Source of the DNA: Streptomyces sp. NBC_00483
GTDB lineage: Bacteria; Actinomycetota; Actinomycetes; Streptomycetales; Streptomycetaceae
Assembly (NCBI RefSeq): GCF_036013745.1
Contig: NZ_CP107880.1
Coordinates: 1,488,001-1,552,000 of the forward strand
Reading direction: 5' to 3'
DNA: 64,000 nt
The notes under the pieces are model-generated. The model did not search any database. It was given only the letters and a program-made list of their open reading frames with translations, and was not told the DNA's origin. Of the stretch, positions 1-8,454 are shown piece by piece (within the stretch, counting starts at the first letter, position 1; each line of letters opens with the position of its first letter). The position numbers and the translations under genes were made by a program.

Positions 1-497
1 CGGCTTCGCAGTTCCCGTACGAGGGGGTGGTAGCGGTACACGAACGGCACGGCGGCGACGGTTCCGGCCCGTTCGGCGGCCGCCACCAGGCGCTCGGCGT
101 CGGCCGCGCCGGTCGCCAGGGGCTTCTCGCACACCACGTGCTTCCCCGCCGCGAGGGCGCGTTCGGCGTACGCGGCGTGCGTGCGGTTGGGGGTGCAGAT
201 GTGCACGACGTCGACGTCCGCGTCCGCGAGGAGGTCGTCGAAGTCTCCGTAGGCGGCGACGGGTTGACCGGGGGCCGACCAGTCGGCGGCGACCTGCGTG
301 GACCGCTCCGGGGTGGAGGCGAGCACGCCGGTGAGGCGGCCTCCGGCGGTGCGGACCGAGCGGCGGTGCACCTCGGCGATCATTCCCGCGCCGACGATCG
401 CGGAGCGGACCTGAGCGGTCGCGGAGCGGACTTGAGCAGTCGCGGAGCGGACCCGAGCGGTCGCGGGGTCAGGGCTTGGTGGTGCGGGCGGGGCCAT
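1..497 (-). CDS. Gfo/Idh/MocA family oxidoreductase, 3' end cut by window edge
   Basis: NAD(P)-dependent sugar or polyol dehydrogenase of the Gfo/Idh/MocA family; the substrate cannot be read from the sequence. About 165 N-terminal residues are visible. The dinucleotide-binding motif GAGMIAEVH lies near residues 36-44 and the hallmark EKP motif (CEKPL) near 124-126, so about half of a usual 330-390 aa protein is present. The ATG at 495-497 follows a GAAAGGAGGG ribosome binding site. The start is odd: some 30 residues precede the Rossmann motif and contain a seven-residue repeat, VRSATAQ, from a 21-bp tandem repeat; family members usually begin within ten residues of the motif. Divergent from the ROK regulator gene. 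Confidence 0.85.
   Translation of the reverse strand, partial: MAPPAPPSPDPATARVRSATAQVRSATAQVRSAIVGAGMIAEVHRRSVRTAGGRLTGVLASTPERSTQVAADWSAPGQPVAAYGDFDDLLADADVDVVHICTPNRTHAAYAERALAAGKHVVCEKPLATGAADAERLVAAAERAGTVAAVPFVYRYHPLVRELRS
400..462. repeat. 21-bp tandem repeat, three copies, in the 5' coding end of the oxidoreductase gene
   Basis: Copies lie at 400-420, 421-441 and 442-462, differing at a few positions. The period is a multiple of three, so the frame is kept, and the repeat adds seven-residue units between the start codon and the nucleotide-binding fold. Confidence 0.9.
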
Positions 498-660
498 CGC
501 GGCCGCCCTCCTTTCGACGTCGACACATGACGCCGTGCACACCATTGGCGGAGGTAACTCGTCCCGCAGACGAACGTAGGTCACTCAATTCCGTCCTGAC
601 AAGCGAAAGTTACTGCATCTTGAGAGTCATAAATGGCGGGGGCGCGTACGGTGTGCAGCC

Positions 661-1974
661 ATGTCCCCTTCTGCCTTCGCCCGCGCCCGGTTGTCCGTAC
701 CCACGTTGCGGTTCCGGGACGGCGGCGGGCTGCTGTACTCCACGCTGGCCCGCCTGATCGCGTCCGGCGCCGCCGTGCACCGCGGTGACCTGGTCGAACG
801 CGCGGGGCTCGCCCGCTCGACCGTCACCCGGCACCTGGACGCGCTGATCGAGGCCGGTGTGGTGGTCGAGGGCGGGGGCGTCGCGCGCGCGGGACGTGGT
901 CGCCCGCCGCAACTCCTCGCGCTCAACCCGCGGGCGGGGCTGGTCGCCGCGGCGGACATCGGGGCCCGCGACGCCCGCCTCGCGATCGCCGACCTTTCGC
1001 AGAACCCGCTGGCCACCGCCCACATACCCGTGGATCTGGCACAGGGCCCGAAGGAGGTGCTCGGCCAAGTGGAGGCGTCCCTGCGCGAACTGCACGCCTC
1101 CGCGACCGACGACCACGCCCCGCTGTGCGCGGTCGCGGTCGGGCTTCCGGGTCCCGTCGATCACGACGCGGGGGCACCCGTACGGCCGCCGATCATGCCG
1201 GGGTGGGACGGGTACCCGGTGGGGGACGCGCTCGCGGAGCGCTTCGGCTGCGCGGTGCTCGTCGACAACGACGTGAACCTGATGGCGCTCGGCGAGGCGC
1301 GCAGCCTGCCCGAGGACCAACTCCCGCTGCTGTTCGTGAAGGTGTCGACCGGCATCGGCGGCGGCCTGGTCTCCGCGGACGGCGAGCTGCACCGCGGGGC
1401 GGACGGCGCCGCGGGCGACATCGGGCATCTCCCGGTCACCTCCGGTGGCGCGTCGGAGGTGGTGTGCCGGTGCGGGAAGAGCGGATGCGTAGAGGCGGTC
1501 GCGTCGGCGGCGGTGATGATCCGAGGGCTCAACGCAGGGCGGGAGACGGCGGGTTCGGAGCTGCGGACGACCGGTGACCTGGCGCGGCTCGTGGCGCACG
1601 GCGACCCCGATGCGCTGCGTGTGGTGCGCGCCGGCGCCGAGCGGATCGGTGAGGTGGTGGCGCTTCTGCTGCACGTCTTCAACCCGGCGCGGGTGGTGCT
1701 CGGCGGAGCCCTGGCGGGGGCGGGGGACGAGCTGCTCGCCGGGGTGCGGTCGGTGGTGTACCGGCAGGCACTGCCGCTGGCCACGCGCAAGCTCGTCCTC
1801 GAACCGAGTGTGCTGGACGAGCGGGCGGGGTGGGTCGGCGGCACGGTTCTGGCGGTGGAACATGTGCTGTCGCCGGACGGGGTGGTGGATCTGATGGCAC
1901 GTCGGCAGGAAGCTTCTCAGGCCACGGGGCTCCGCCCCGGACCCCGCTGGCTCTCGTCCCAGAGCGGGGCTTAA
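661..1974 (+). CDS. ROK family transcriptional regulator
   Basis: Sugar-responsive repressor of the ROK/NagC/XylR type, 437 aa. An N-terminal winged HTH (GDLVERAGLARSTVTRHLDA, about residues 40-60) is followed by a sugar-kinase-like ROK domain. Visible signatures are GLPGPVDHDAG, the glycine-rich STGIGGGLV loop and the zinc-binding CRCGKSGCVE cluster near residue 270 (CxCGxxGCxE). The HTH makes it a regulator rather than a plain glucokinase. It lies between two Gfo/Idh/MocA genes, one divergent and one downstream, so local control of sugar or polyol oxidation is the simplest reading. The effector is unknown. Confidence 0.9.
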   Translation: MSPSAFARARLSVPTLRFRDGGGLLYSTLARLIASGAAVHRGDLVERAGLARSTVTRHLDALIEAGVVVEGGGVARAGRGRPPQLLALNPRAGLVAAADIGARDARLAIADLSQNPLATAHIPVDLAQGPKEVLGQVEASLRELHASATDDHAPLCAVAVGLPGPVDHDAGAPVRPPIMPGWDGYPVGDALAERFGCAVLVDNDVNLMALGEARSLPEDQLPLLFVKVSTGIGGGLVSADGELHRGADGAAGDIGHLPVTSGGASEVVCRCGKSGCVEAVASAAVMIRGLNAGRETAGSELRTTGDLARLVAHGDPDALRVVRAGAERIGEVVALLLHVFNPARVVLGGALAGAGDELLAGVRSVVYRQALPLATRKLVLEPSVLDERAGWVGGTVLAVEHVLSPDGVVDLMARRQEASQATGLRPGPRWLSSQSGA

Positions 1975-1987
1975 AACGCGCGCACCC

Positions 1988-2016
1988 TTGACATCCCTCA
2001 CCCCCGGTGTTTGATT
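1988..2016 (+). promoter_or_regulatory. Possible promoter of the downstream oxidoreductase gene
   Basis: A perfect TTGACA hexamer at 1988-1993 is followed after 17 bases by TTGATT, a weak -10 match. It is the only recognisable promoter-like sequence in the 117-bp gap before the next start codon. Confidence 0.4.
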
Positions 2017-2091
2017 GGCGCAAGATCGTGCACTTCGCGGCGGAGGTCTCGTCCCCCGAACCCACCCCGCCCGAAGGGAAGTTGCCCCCTC

Positions 2092-3183
2092 ATGAGCCGC
2101 AGCGTCAACGTCGGCATTCTCGGCACCGGTTCGATCTTCCGGGCCTACGCCGCCGGCATCGCCACCCTCCCCGAGCTGACCGTCACCCGCGTCGCCGACG
2201 TCGACCTGGACCGGGCCCGCACGGCCGCCGCCGAATTCGGCATCCCGGCCGCGGGCACCACCGAGGAACTGCTGGCCGACGACGACGTGGAGATCGTCGT
2301 CAACATCACCCCGCCCGCCGTGCACGCACCCCTCAACGACGCCGCCCTGCGCGCCGGAAAGCACGTCTACACCGAGAAGCCGCTCGCCGCGACCACCCAG
2401 CTGGCGCGCGCCAACCTGGTGACCGCGACGGAGACGGGCCGCACGCTGGGCGGCGCGCCCGACACGTTCCTCGGCACCGCCGGGCAGACGGCGCGCGCCG
2501 CGATCGACGACGGCCTGATCGGTACGCCCTTCGCCGCCACCAGCTTCGTACGATCCAGCCGGGTGCAGGCCTGGCACCCGAGCCCCGGCTTCTTCTTCCA
2601 GGCAGGCGGCGGGCCCGTCCTCGACTGGGGTCCGTACCATGTGGCCGCGCTGGTCAACCTGTTGGGCCCGGTGCGGGACGTCATGGGCGCCAACGCGATG
2701 GCGGAGCAGGAGCTGACGGTGACGGCCCCCGCGCGCACCGTCGAGTACGTGCCGGTGGAGGTGCCCACGCACGCCACCTCCATCCTCCGTTTCGACTCGG
2801 GGGTGTTGGCGACGGTGATGTACTCCTTCGACGTGTGGGACACCGAGCTGCCACACCTGGAGATCTACGGCACCGGCGGCACGCTCTCCCTGCCGGACCC
2901 CAACACGTTCGACCGCCCGGTGCGCATCAAGCGCCGTGGTGACACCGAGTGGAGCGAACTCCCCGCGGTGACCGAGGCGAAGGCGCCCGCCACAGGCCCG
3001 TTCCGTGGCCTCGGCGTCCTCGACCTGGCGCGGCACCTGGACGGCGGTCCGCACCGCGCGTCCGGCGAGTTCGCCTTCCACGTGCTCGACGTCCTCGAGC
3101 GGATCTCCCTCGCGTCCCCGGAGTCCGGCGCGCTCACGGTGCTGTCGTCCGTGAAGCGGCCGGCTCCGCTGGATCGTCCCTGA
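2092..3183 (+). CDS. Gfo/Idh/MocA family oxidoreductase
   Basis: NAD(P)-dependent sugar/polyol dehydrogenase, 363 aa, normal family length. The Rossmann motif GILGTGSIF begins at residue 8, the EKP motif (YTEKPLAA) is near residues 94-96, and the C-terminal half is the usual oxidoreductase beta-sheet domain. The frame is open further upstream, but ATG 2092 is chosen because it sits just before the Rossmann strand and follows GAAGGGAAG. It probably depends on the preceding ROK regulator. The substrate is not predictable; inositols, 1,5-anhydro sugars and N-acetylhexosamines are all used by this family. Confidence 0.88.
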   Translation: MSRSVNVGILGTGSIFRAYAAGIATLPELTVTRVADVDLDRARTAAAEFGIPAAGTTEELLADDDVEIVVNITPPAVHAPLNDAALRAGKHVYTEKPLAATTQLARANLVTATETGRTLGGAPDTFLGTAGQTARAAIDDGLIGTPFAATSFVRSSRVQAWHPSPGFFFQAGGGPVLDWGPYHVAALVNLLGPVRDVMGANAMAEQELTVTAPARTVEYVPVEVPTHATSILRFDSGVLATVMYSFDVWDTELPHLEIYGTGGTLSLPDPNTFDRPVRIKRRGDTEWSELPAVTEAKAPATGPFRGLGVLDLARHLDGGPHRASGEFAFHVLDVLERISLASPESGALTVLSSVKRPAPLDRP

Positions 3184-3195
3184 AAGCCCGCAGTC

Positions 3196-3654
3196 CTACG
3201 GGTAGAAGTGTGTGAGTGACTCCGCCACGCACGCGGGCTTCTCGGAGCCCTCCAGTTCGAAGGTGAACGCCCGCGTCATCTGCACCCCGCCCCGCGCGAC
3301 CTCCGTCACCGAGGTGACGGAGGCGTGCAGGCGTACGCGGCTGCCGACGGGTACGGGAGCCGGGTAACGGACGCGGTTGACCCCGTAGTTGAGCGCCCGG
3401 CCGACGCCCTTCACCTGGAGCAGCTCGCCGAACATCGGGATGCCCCAGCTGAGCACCATGTAGCCGTGGGCGATGGTGCGCCCGTACGGGCCGGAGGCGG
3501 CGCGCTCGACGTCGGTGTGGATCCACTGGTGGTCCCCGGAGACGTACGCGTACGCGTCGATGAGCTCCTGGGTGATCTCTTTCCAGTCGGAGTGCCCGAG
3601 GTCGCGTCCGGCGAGGTCGAGGATCTCCGGGATGCCGTGCACGGTCAGGGGCAT
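3196..3654 (-). CDS. MaoC-like (R)-specific enoyl-CoA hydratase family protein
   Basis: Single hot-dog-fold MaoC protein, 152 aa. The hydratase motif VSGDHQWIHTDVERA (near residues 38-52) carries the conserved Asp and His that activate water in this family. It would hydrate a trans-2-enoyl-CoA, supplying the step before the 3-hydroxyacyl-CoA dehydrogenase at 9388. The start codon lies two bases after the transporter stop, so the two are co-transcribed. It ends 12 bp from the convergent oxidoreductase. Confidence 0.87.
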   Translation of the reverse strand: MPLTVHGIPEILDLAGRDLGHSDWKEITQELIDAYAYVSGDHQWIHTDVERAASGPYGRTIAHGYMVLSWGIPMFGELLQVKGVGRALNYGVNRVRYPAPVPVGSRVRLHASVTSVTEVARGGVQMTRAFTFELEGSEKPACVAESLTHFYP

Positions 3655-3656
3655 GG

Positions 3657-5018
3657 TCAGGCTCCGTTCGTGGTAGCGGCCTCGGGGCTCCGCTGCTCAG
3701 ACGCCACAGGGGCATCAAGTGCCAGCTCATCGTGGTTCGGGCGCTTGAGCAGGAGCAGCATGCAGCCCAGCGTCAACGCGACCTGGAACAGGGCGTAGGC
3801 GATGACCGCGCTGATGGACCCGGTCTTGTTGAGCAGGAACTGGCCGATGATCGGGGTCGTGCCGCCGAGGAGCGTGCCGCACAGCTGGTAGCACAGGGAG
3901 ATGCCGGTGTAGCGCAGGTGGGCGGGAAAGCGGCTGGCGAGCATGCCGGCGAGGGCCGCGTAGTACAGGCAGTGCGGGATGGTGGCGACGGCGACGCCGA
4001 GCATCGCGAGGCCGTAGTTGCCGGTGCTGATGAGGACGAACATCAGCGGAAGCAGGATCAGTTCGGGCACCAACATGACGACGACCGCGCGGGACCAGCT
4101 CTTCATCTTGGTGGCGAGCACGGCGCCGAAGGGCTGGACGATGACCTGCGTGATGTTGGCGACGAGGATGATCGTCAAGAAGGTGCTGCGGTCGAAGTCG
4201 AGCGAGGTGGTGGCCCAGGACAGGGCGAACGTCGACTTGAAGTACGTCGCGGACAGGCCGATGGTGCAGGCGCCGATGCCGAGGGCGATCAGGCCGGGGT
4301 GGCTGCGCAGCACCTCGGTGAGCGGAAGCTTGACTACTTCCTTCTTCTCGATGAGCTTGGCCATGGCCGGGGACTCGGCGACCTTGAGGCGGACCAGCAG
4401 GCCCACCAGGACGAGGACCGCGGAGGCGAGGAACGGCACCCGCCAGCCCCAGGACACGAAGGCGTCGTCCGGCAGTTGGCTGATGGCGAGGAAGCTCAGC
4501 GTGGCCAGCGTGTTGCCGACGGGCGAGCCCTGCTGGGCGAACGCACCGTAAAGCACCGACTTGCCCTTGGGCGCGCTCTCGGAGGCGATGAGGACGGAGC
4601 CGCCCCACTCGCCGCCGAGGCCGATGCCCTGGATCATGCGGATGCAGACCAGCAGGATCGGCGCGGCGACGCCGATGGAGGCGTAGCTCGGCAGCAGGCC
4701 GATCGCGGTGGTGGAGATGCCCATCATCAGCAGCGTGATGACGAGCGTCTTCTTGCGGCCCAGGCGGTCGCCGAAGTGACCGAAGACGATGCCGCCGATG
4801 GGGCGCGCGAGGAAGCCGACCCAGAAGGTGGCGAAGGCGACCAACGTGCCGATGGCGCCTTCCAGTTCGGGGAAGAACACCTTGTCGAAGGCGAGCGCCG
4901 CCGCCGTGCCGTAGATGTAGAAGTCGAACCACTCGATGGTGGAGCCGACGAAGGCACCGAATCCTGCTCTGTTGGCGGCTCTGGTCTCCGCACGCGAGGT
5001 GGCGGTGGACGCACTCAT
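3657..5018 (-). CDS. MFS transporter, MHS (metabolite:H+ symporter) type
   Basis: Twelve-helix major facilitator protein, 453 aa, of the MHS group (ShiA/KgtP/ProP-like). The first helix carries the group signature GSTIEWFDFYIYG (about 26-38), and the helix 2-3 loop reads GHFGDRLGRKKTLV. Members import organic acids (shikimate, 2-oxoglutarate, dicarboxylates) or osmolytes with protons. Next to a MaoC hydratase, thiolase and CoA-transferase, it most likely brings in the carboxylic acid degraded by this cluster. First gene of a two-gene operon with maoC, transcribed away from the thiolase 3' end. Confidence 0.87.
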   Translation of the reverse strand: MSASTATSRAETRAANRAGFGAFVGSTIEWFDFYIYGTAAALAFDKVFFPELEGAIGTLVAFATFWVGFLARPIGGIVFGHFGDRLGRKKTLVITLLMMGISTTAIGLLPSYASIGVAAPILLVCIRMIQGIGLGGEWGGSVLIASESAPKGKSVLYGAFAQQGSPVGNTLATLSFLAISQLPDDAFVSWGWRVPFLASAVLVLVGLLVRLKVAESPAMAKLIEKKEVVKLPLTEVLRSHPGLIALGIGACTIGLSATYFKSTFALSWATTSLDFDRSTFLTIILVANITQVIVQPFGAVLATKMKSWSRAVVVMLVPELILLPLMFVLISTGNYGLAMLGVAVATIPHCLYYAALAGMLASRFPAHLRYTGISLCYQLCGTLLGGTTPIIGQFLLNKTGSISAVIAYALFQVALTLGCMLLLLKRPNHDELALDAPVASEQRSPEAATTNGA

Positions 5019-5076
5019 GGGTCGCTCCGTGAACGTCGTTGATCAAGCGGATGGGGACGGGTGGGGACTGCTCTGG

Positions 5077-5118
5077 TGACTGGGGAGTCGTTACGCGTGA
5101 CTGGGGAGTGGTTACGCG
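5077..5118. repeat. 21-bp tandem duplication over the thiolase stop codon
   Basis: Copies at 5077-5097 and 5098-5118 are identical except for one base. Copy two holds the thiolase stop (TAA, complement of 5112-5114). Copy one holds the same triplet exactly 21 bp downstream in frame (5091-5093), an in-frame back-up stop. Confidence 0.9.
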
Positions 5119-6338
5119 GCGATGCGCTCGAAGACCGCGGCGAGGCCCTGGCCGCCTCCGATGCACATGGTCTCCAGGCCGTAGCGCGCCCCGCTGCGCT
5201 GCATCTCGCGGGCGAGCGTGGCGAGGATGCGGGCGCCGGTGGCACCGACGGGGTGACCGAGCGAGACACCGGAGCCGTTGACATTGATGCGCTGCTCGTG
5301 GTCCTTCTCGCCGAGGCCCAACTCGCGCGTGCATGCGAGCACTTGGGCGGCGAAGGCCTCGTTGAGCTCGATCAGGTCGAGGTCGGCGAGGGTGAGTCCG
5401 GCGCGCTCCAGGGCGGCGCGGGTGGCCGGGACGGGGCCGATGCCCATCGTCGCGGCGGGGACGCCCGCGCGGGCGAAGGAGACGAGGCGGACCAGCGGGG
5501 TGAGCCCGAGCCGTTCGGCGGTGGCGGCGCTGGTGACGAGGCAGGCGGCGGCCGCGTCGTTCTGGCCGCTGGCGTTGCCCGCGGTGACGGTGGCCTCCGC
5601 GTCGGACTTGGCCATGATGGGCCGCAGCGCGGCGAGTTGCTCGGCGGTGGTGTCCGGGCGCGGGTGCTCGTCGGCGCTGACGACGGTGTCACCCTTGCGG
5701 CCTCGCACGGTGACGGGCACGGTCTCCGCGTCGAAGCGCCCCTCCTGAGCCGCACGGGCGGCACGCTGCTGCGAGCGCAGGGCGAGGGCGTCCTGGTCGG
5801 CGCGACTGATGGCGTACTCGCGGCGCAGGTTCTCGGCCGTCTCGATCATGCCGCCGGGCACGGGGTGGTGGATGCCGCCCGCGGTGACCCGGCCGCGCGC
5901 GAGCGAGTCGTGCAGCTGGAGGCCGGGGCCCTTGATGCCCCAGCGGCCCTCGTGCGTGTAGTACGGGGCGGCGCTCATCACGTCGACGCCGCCGGCGATC
6001 ACGACCTCGCTGAAGCCCGCCCGGATCTGCATGGCGGCGTCGAGGACGGCCTGAAGACCGGAGCCGCAGCGACGGTCGATCTGGGCGCCGGTGACGGAGT
6101 CGGGAAGACCGGCGTCCAGGGCGGCGACGCGGCCGATGGCCGGGGCGTCCGAGGAGGGATAGGCCTGCCCGAGGATCACCTCGTCGACGCGGTCCGGGGC
6201 GATTCCGGTGCGGGCGACGAGCTCGGCGACGACGCGCGCGGCGAGCGCCGCGGGTGTCTGCCGGGCGAAGGCGCCGCCGAAGCGCCCGATGGGGGTGCGC
6301 ACTGGTTCGCAGATGACGACATCGGCCTGTTCGGGCAC
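5112..6338 (-). CDS. Acetyl-CoA C-acyltransferase (thiolase)
   Basis: Degradative thiolase, 408 aa, cleaving a 3-oxoacyl-CoA with CoA. The nucleophile Cys91 is in [16 protein letters not shown] is in the C-terminal half, the His motif reads [12 protein letters not shown] and the second catalytic Cys is in MCIGGGQG. The start is GTG 6338, eight bases after GAAAGGTG; the upstream in-frame ATG would add residues before the conserved beginning [16 protein letters not shown]. Context (CoA-transferase like those acting on 3-oxoadipate, two-domain hydroxyacyl dehydrogenase) favours 3-oxoadipyl-CoA or another 3-oxo-dicarboxyl-CoA, which is inference. The 3' end is tandemly duplicated. Confidence 0.92.
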   Translation of the reverse strand: MPEQADVVICEPVRTPIGRFGGAFARQTPAALAARVVAELVARTGIAPDRVDEVILGQAYPSSDAPAIGRVAALDAGLPDSVTGAQIDRRCGSGLQAVLDAAMQIRAGFSEVVIAGGVDVMSAAPYYTHEGRWGIKGPGLQLHDSLARGRVTAGGIHHPVPGGMIETAENLRREYAISRADQDALALRSQQRAARAAQEGRFDAETVPVTVRGRKGDTVVSADEHPRPDTTAEQLAALRPIMAKSDAEATVTAGNASGQNDAAAACLVTSAATAERLGLTPLVRLVSFARAGVPAATMGIGPVPATRAALERAGLTLADLDLIELNEAFAAQVLACTRELGLGEKDHEQRINVNGSGVSLGHPVGATGARILATLAREMQRSGARYGLETMCIGGGQGLAAVFERIAA

Positions 6339-6401
6339 GGCGGAACACCTTTCGGGCGGCTCAGGGAGGTGAGCCGACCATCGCACCCGACCGCTTAGTC
6401 G

Positions 6402-6413
6402 GTCCAATACCAA
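6402..6413 (-). promoter_or_regulatory. Shared box TTGGTATTGGAC upstream of thiolase gene
   Basis: The 12-mer lies 64 bp upstream of the thiolase start and recurs exactly at 7416-7427 before the CoA-transferase genes, in the same orientation to the downstream gene. The LysR gene between them is the obvious candidate binder. Confidence 0.6.
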
Positions 6414-6430
6414 GTTTTCGATCCATCAAG

Positions 6431-6478
6431 ACGGGTGGCGTCTCAATCGACGCTACGGATGGCGAATCAATCGGCGCT
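6431..6478. repeat. 24-bp tandem duplication over the LysR stop codon
   Basis: Copies at 6455-6478 and 6431-6454 match at 20 of 24 positions. The inner copy holds the LysR stop (TGA, 6467-6469). The outer copy holds TGA again 24 bp further in frame, an in-frame back-up stop. Confidence 0.85.
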
Positions 6479-7387
6479 TCCGGGAGTCGGCAGCGCCTCC
6501 TCGCAGACCTCGAGCACCGCACGTAGAGCGGCGGAGGGGTTGTCGGCCCGCCAGGCAAGGGCCGCCTGGCGCCGGATGGGCTCTCCCGCGAGGGGCCGAT
6601 AGACGAGCCCGGTCTGCTGGATGTGCCGGACCGAGGACACCGTGAGCGTGACACCGACACCGGCCGCCACGAGCGCCAGGATCGTGTACGAGTCGGGGGC
6701 CTCCTGCACCACACGCGGGTTGAACCCGGCGGCCTCGCAGGTCTCCACCATCGCGTCACGGACCGTGGACCCGGCGTTCGCGGGGAAGGAGACGAAGGGC
6801 TCCTCGGCGAGGATGCCGATGGGGATCTTGTCGCGCGTTGCGAGGTGGTGGTCGGAGGGCAGCGCGCACAGCAGCTCCTCCTCGTCGATGACCCGGTGGG
6901 CCACACCCGGCTGGGTCACCGGGAGCCGCACGAAGCCGAGGTCGAGGGAGCCGTCCGCGACCCGGTCGAGCGCGACGTTGGCGTACGTCTGGCCCTTCAT
7001 GACCAGTTCGATGGCCGGGTGCGCGGCCCGCACGGCACGGGTGAGCCGGGGCAGTGTCTCGTGGCTGGAGGCGCCCGCGAACCCGATCGTGACCCGGCCG
7101 AACTCCCCGCGCCCGGCCGCCTTCGCCGCCCGCACCGCCGTGTCGAGGTCGGCGAGCACGGTGCGTACGGGTTCGAGGAAGGACTCCCCCGCGCTGGTGA
7201 GGCGCACGGAGCGGGTGTTGCGCTCGAAGAGCTGGACGCCGAGCTCCTTCTCCAGCTGCCGGATCTGCTGGCTCAGCGGCGGCTGCGCCATCTGCAGCCG
7301 CTTGGCGGCCCGGCCGAAGTGGAGCTCCTCGGCGACGGCGGTGAACGCGGTGAGATGACGCAGCTCCACGAGCCCGCCCCCATTCAT
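6467..7387 (-). CDS. LysR family transcriptional regulator
   Basis: LysR-type regulator, 306 aa. The N-terminal winged HTH reads LRHLTAFTAVAEELHFGRAA and then AQPPLSQQIRQLEKELG, followed by the periplasmic-binding-like effector domain. It lies between the thiolase gene (same strand) and the divergent CoA-transferase operon, the usual arrangement for a LysR activator of an aromatic or organic-acid pathway. A GTG at 7369, giving VELRHL, is an equally plausible start because a GGGGGCGGG stretch precedes it. The identical 12-bp box upstream of both flanking transcription units is a likely target. The 3' end is tandemly duplicated. Confidence 0.9.
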   Translation of the reverse strand: MNGGGLVELRHLTAFTAVAEELHFGRAAKRLQMAQPPLSQQIRQLEKELGVQLFERNTRSVRLTSAGESFLEPVRTVLADLDTAVRAAKAAGRGEFGRVTIGFAGASSHETLPRLTRAVRAAHPAIELVMKGQTYANVALDRVADGSLDLGFVRLPVTQPGVAHRVIDEEELLCALPSDHHLATRDKIPIGILAEEPFVSFPANAGSTVRDAMVETCEAAGFNPRVVQEAPDSYTILALVAAGVGVTLTVSSVRHIQQTGLVYRPLAGEPIRRQAALAWRADNPSAALRAVLEVCEEALPTPGSAD

Positions 7388-7415
7388 TAATCAGCGGTCT
7401 TGATCCGACCTTAAT

Positions 7416-7427
7416 TTGGTATTGGAC
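7416..7427 (+). promoter_or_regulatory. Shared box TTGGTATTGGAC upstream of CoA-transferase operon
   Basis: Exact copy of the box at 6402-6413, lying between the divergent LysR and CoA-transferase genes, 58 bp before the latter's start. The surrounding sequence is locally AT-rich, as expected for an activator-controlled promoter. Confidence 0.6.
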
Positions 7428-7485
7428 GGCAATCAATAGGCGCTGACACGGTAGGGCGACCAGCACGCACTCGCCGAGGAGCACA

Positions 7486-8454
7486 GTGGAAGCCGTGGAA
7501 GTCGTGGACGCCGTGAAATCTGCGTCGCCAAAGGTCATGTCGATGAAGGAGGCCATCGCCACCTTTGTGCACGACGGCGCCACCGTCAGCATCGAGGGCT
7601 TCACCCACCTCGTCCCCACCGCCGCAGGACACGAGATCATCCGGCAGGGCCGCAGGGACCTCACGGTCGTCCGGATGACCGCGGACATCGTCGTGGACCA
7701 GATGCTCGCCGCAGGCTGCGTCTCGCGCCTCGTCTCCTCCTTCGTCGGCAACTCCTCCGCGGGTTCGCTCGGTGAGCTGCGCCGCAGGATCGAGCGGGCG
7801 GACCCGGCGCCGCTCGCCTTCGAGGAGTACAGCCACTACGGGATGATCTGCCGCTACCTCGCCGGCTCCCAGCGCCTCCCGTTCTTCCCGCTGCGCTCGT
7901 ACGGCGGCAGCGACCTCCCCGGCATCAACAACGCGCTACAGAAGGTGACTTCGCCCTACCCCGGCCCGGACGGCGAACCCGAGCAGATCTACGTGGTGCC
8001 GCCCGTGAACCCGGACGTCACGATCATCCACGCGCAGCGCGCCGACCGTCGCGGCAACACCCAGATCTGGGGCCTCACCGGCATCCAGGCCGAGGCGGTG
8101 TACGCGGCCGACAAGGCGATCGTCGTGGTCGAGGAACTCGTCGAGGACGAGGTGGTCCGCTCGGACCCCAACCGCACGCTCGTCCCGGCCCACGCCGTGG
8201 ACGCCGTCGTCGTCTGCCCGCGCGGCGCGCACCCGTCGTTCGCGCAGGGCTATTACGACCGGGACAACGCCTTCTACCGCGCCTGGTCGGGCATCAGCAA
8301 GGACCCGCAGCGCCTCCAGGAATGGCTGGCGGAGTGGGTGTACGGAACGGCCGACCACGCCGAGTACGTCGCCAAGCAGGGCGAGGAGTTCTGGGCGGGC
8401 CTCGCGGTCGGCGAGGCCCTCAGCGAACCGGTGAACTACGGACGGCGACTGTGA
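7486..8454 (+). CDS. CoA-transferase subunit A, 3-oxoadipate/glutaconate type
   Basis: Alpha subunit of a family I CoA-transferase, 322 aa. The N-terminal part, EGFTHLVPTAAGHEIIRQG (near 37-55), resembles what I recall of CatI-type 3-oxoadipate CoA-transferase subunits, and IIHAQRADRRGN is the other strongly conserved block. It moves CoA from a donor (often succinyl-CoA) to a carboxylic acid so that thiolysis can follow. GTG 7486 is preceded by GAGGA six bases upstream. It is translationally coupled to subunit B by a GTGA overlap. Substrate assignment rests on remembered similarity and context, not on a search. Confidence 0.88.
   Translation: MEAVEVVDAVKSASPKVMSMKEAIATFVHDGATVSIEGFTHLVPTAAGHEIIRQGRRDLTVVRMTADIVVDQMLAAGCVSRLVSSFVGNSSAGSLGELRRRIERADPAPLAFEEYSHYGMICRYLAGSQRLPFFPLRSYGGSDLPGINNALQKVTSPYPGPDGEPEQIYVVPPVNPDVTIIHAQRADRRGNTQIWGLTGIQAEAVYAADKAIVVVEELVEDEVVRSDPNRTLVPAHAVDAVVVCPRGAHPSFAQGYYDRDNAFYRAWSGISKDPQRLQEWLAEWVYGTADHAEYVAKQGEEFWAGLAVGEALSEPVNYGRRL

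Noticed and set aside
610..3081. Very long open frames opposite real genes, for example 823 aa here and over 1000 aa opposite 21787-24915 and 25904-29980
   Set aside because: They are antisense to clear families, are Arg/Gly/His-rich without domains, and are the usual by-product of high third-position GC.
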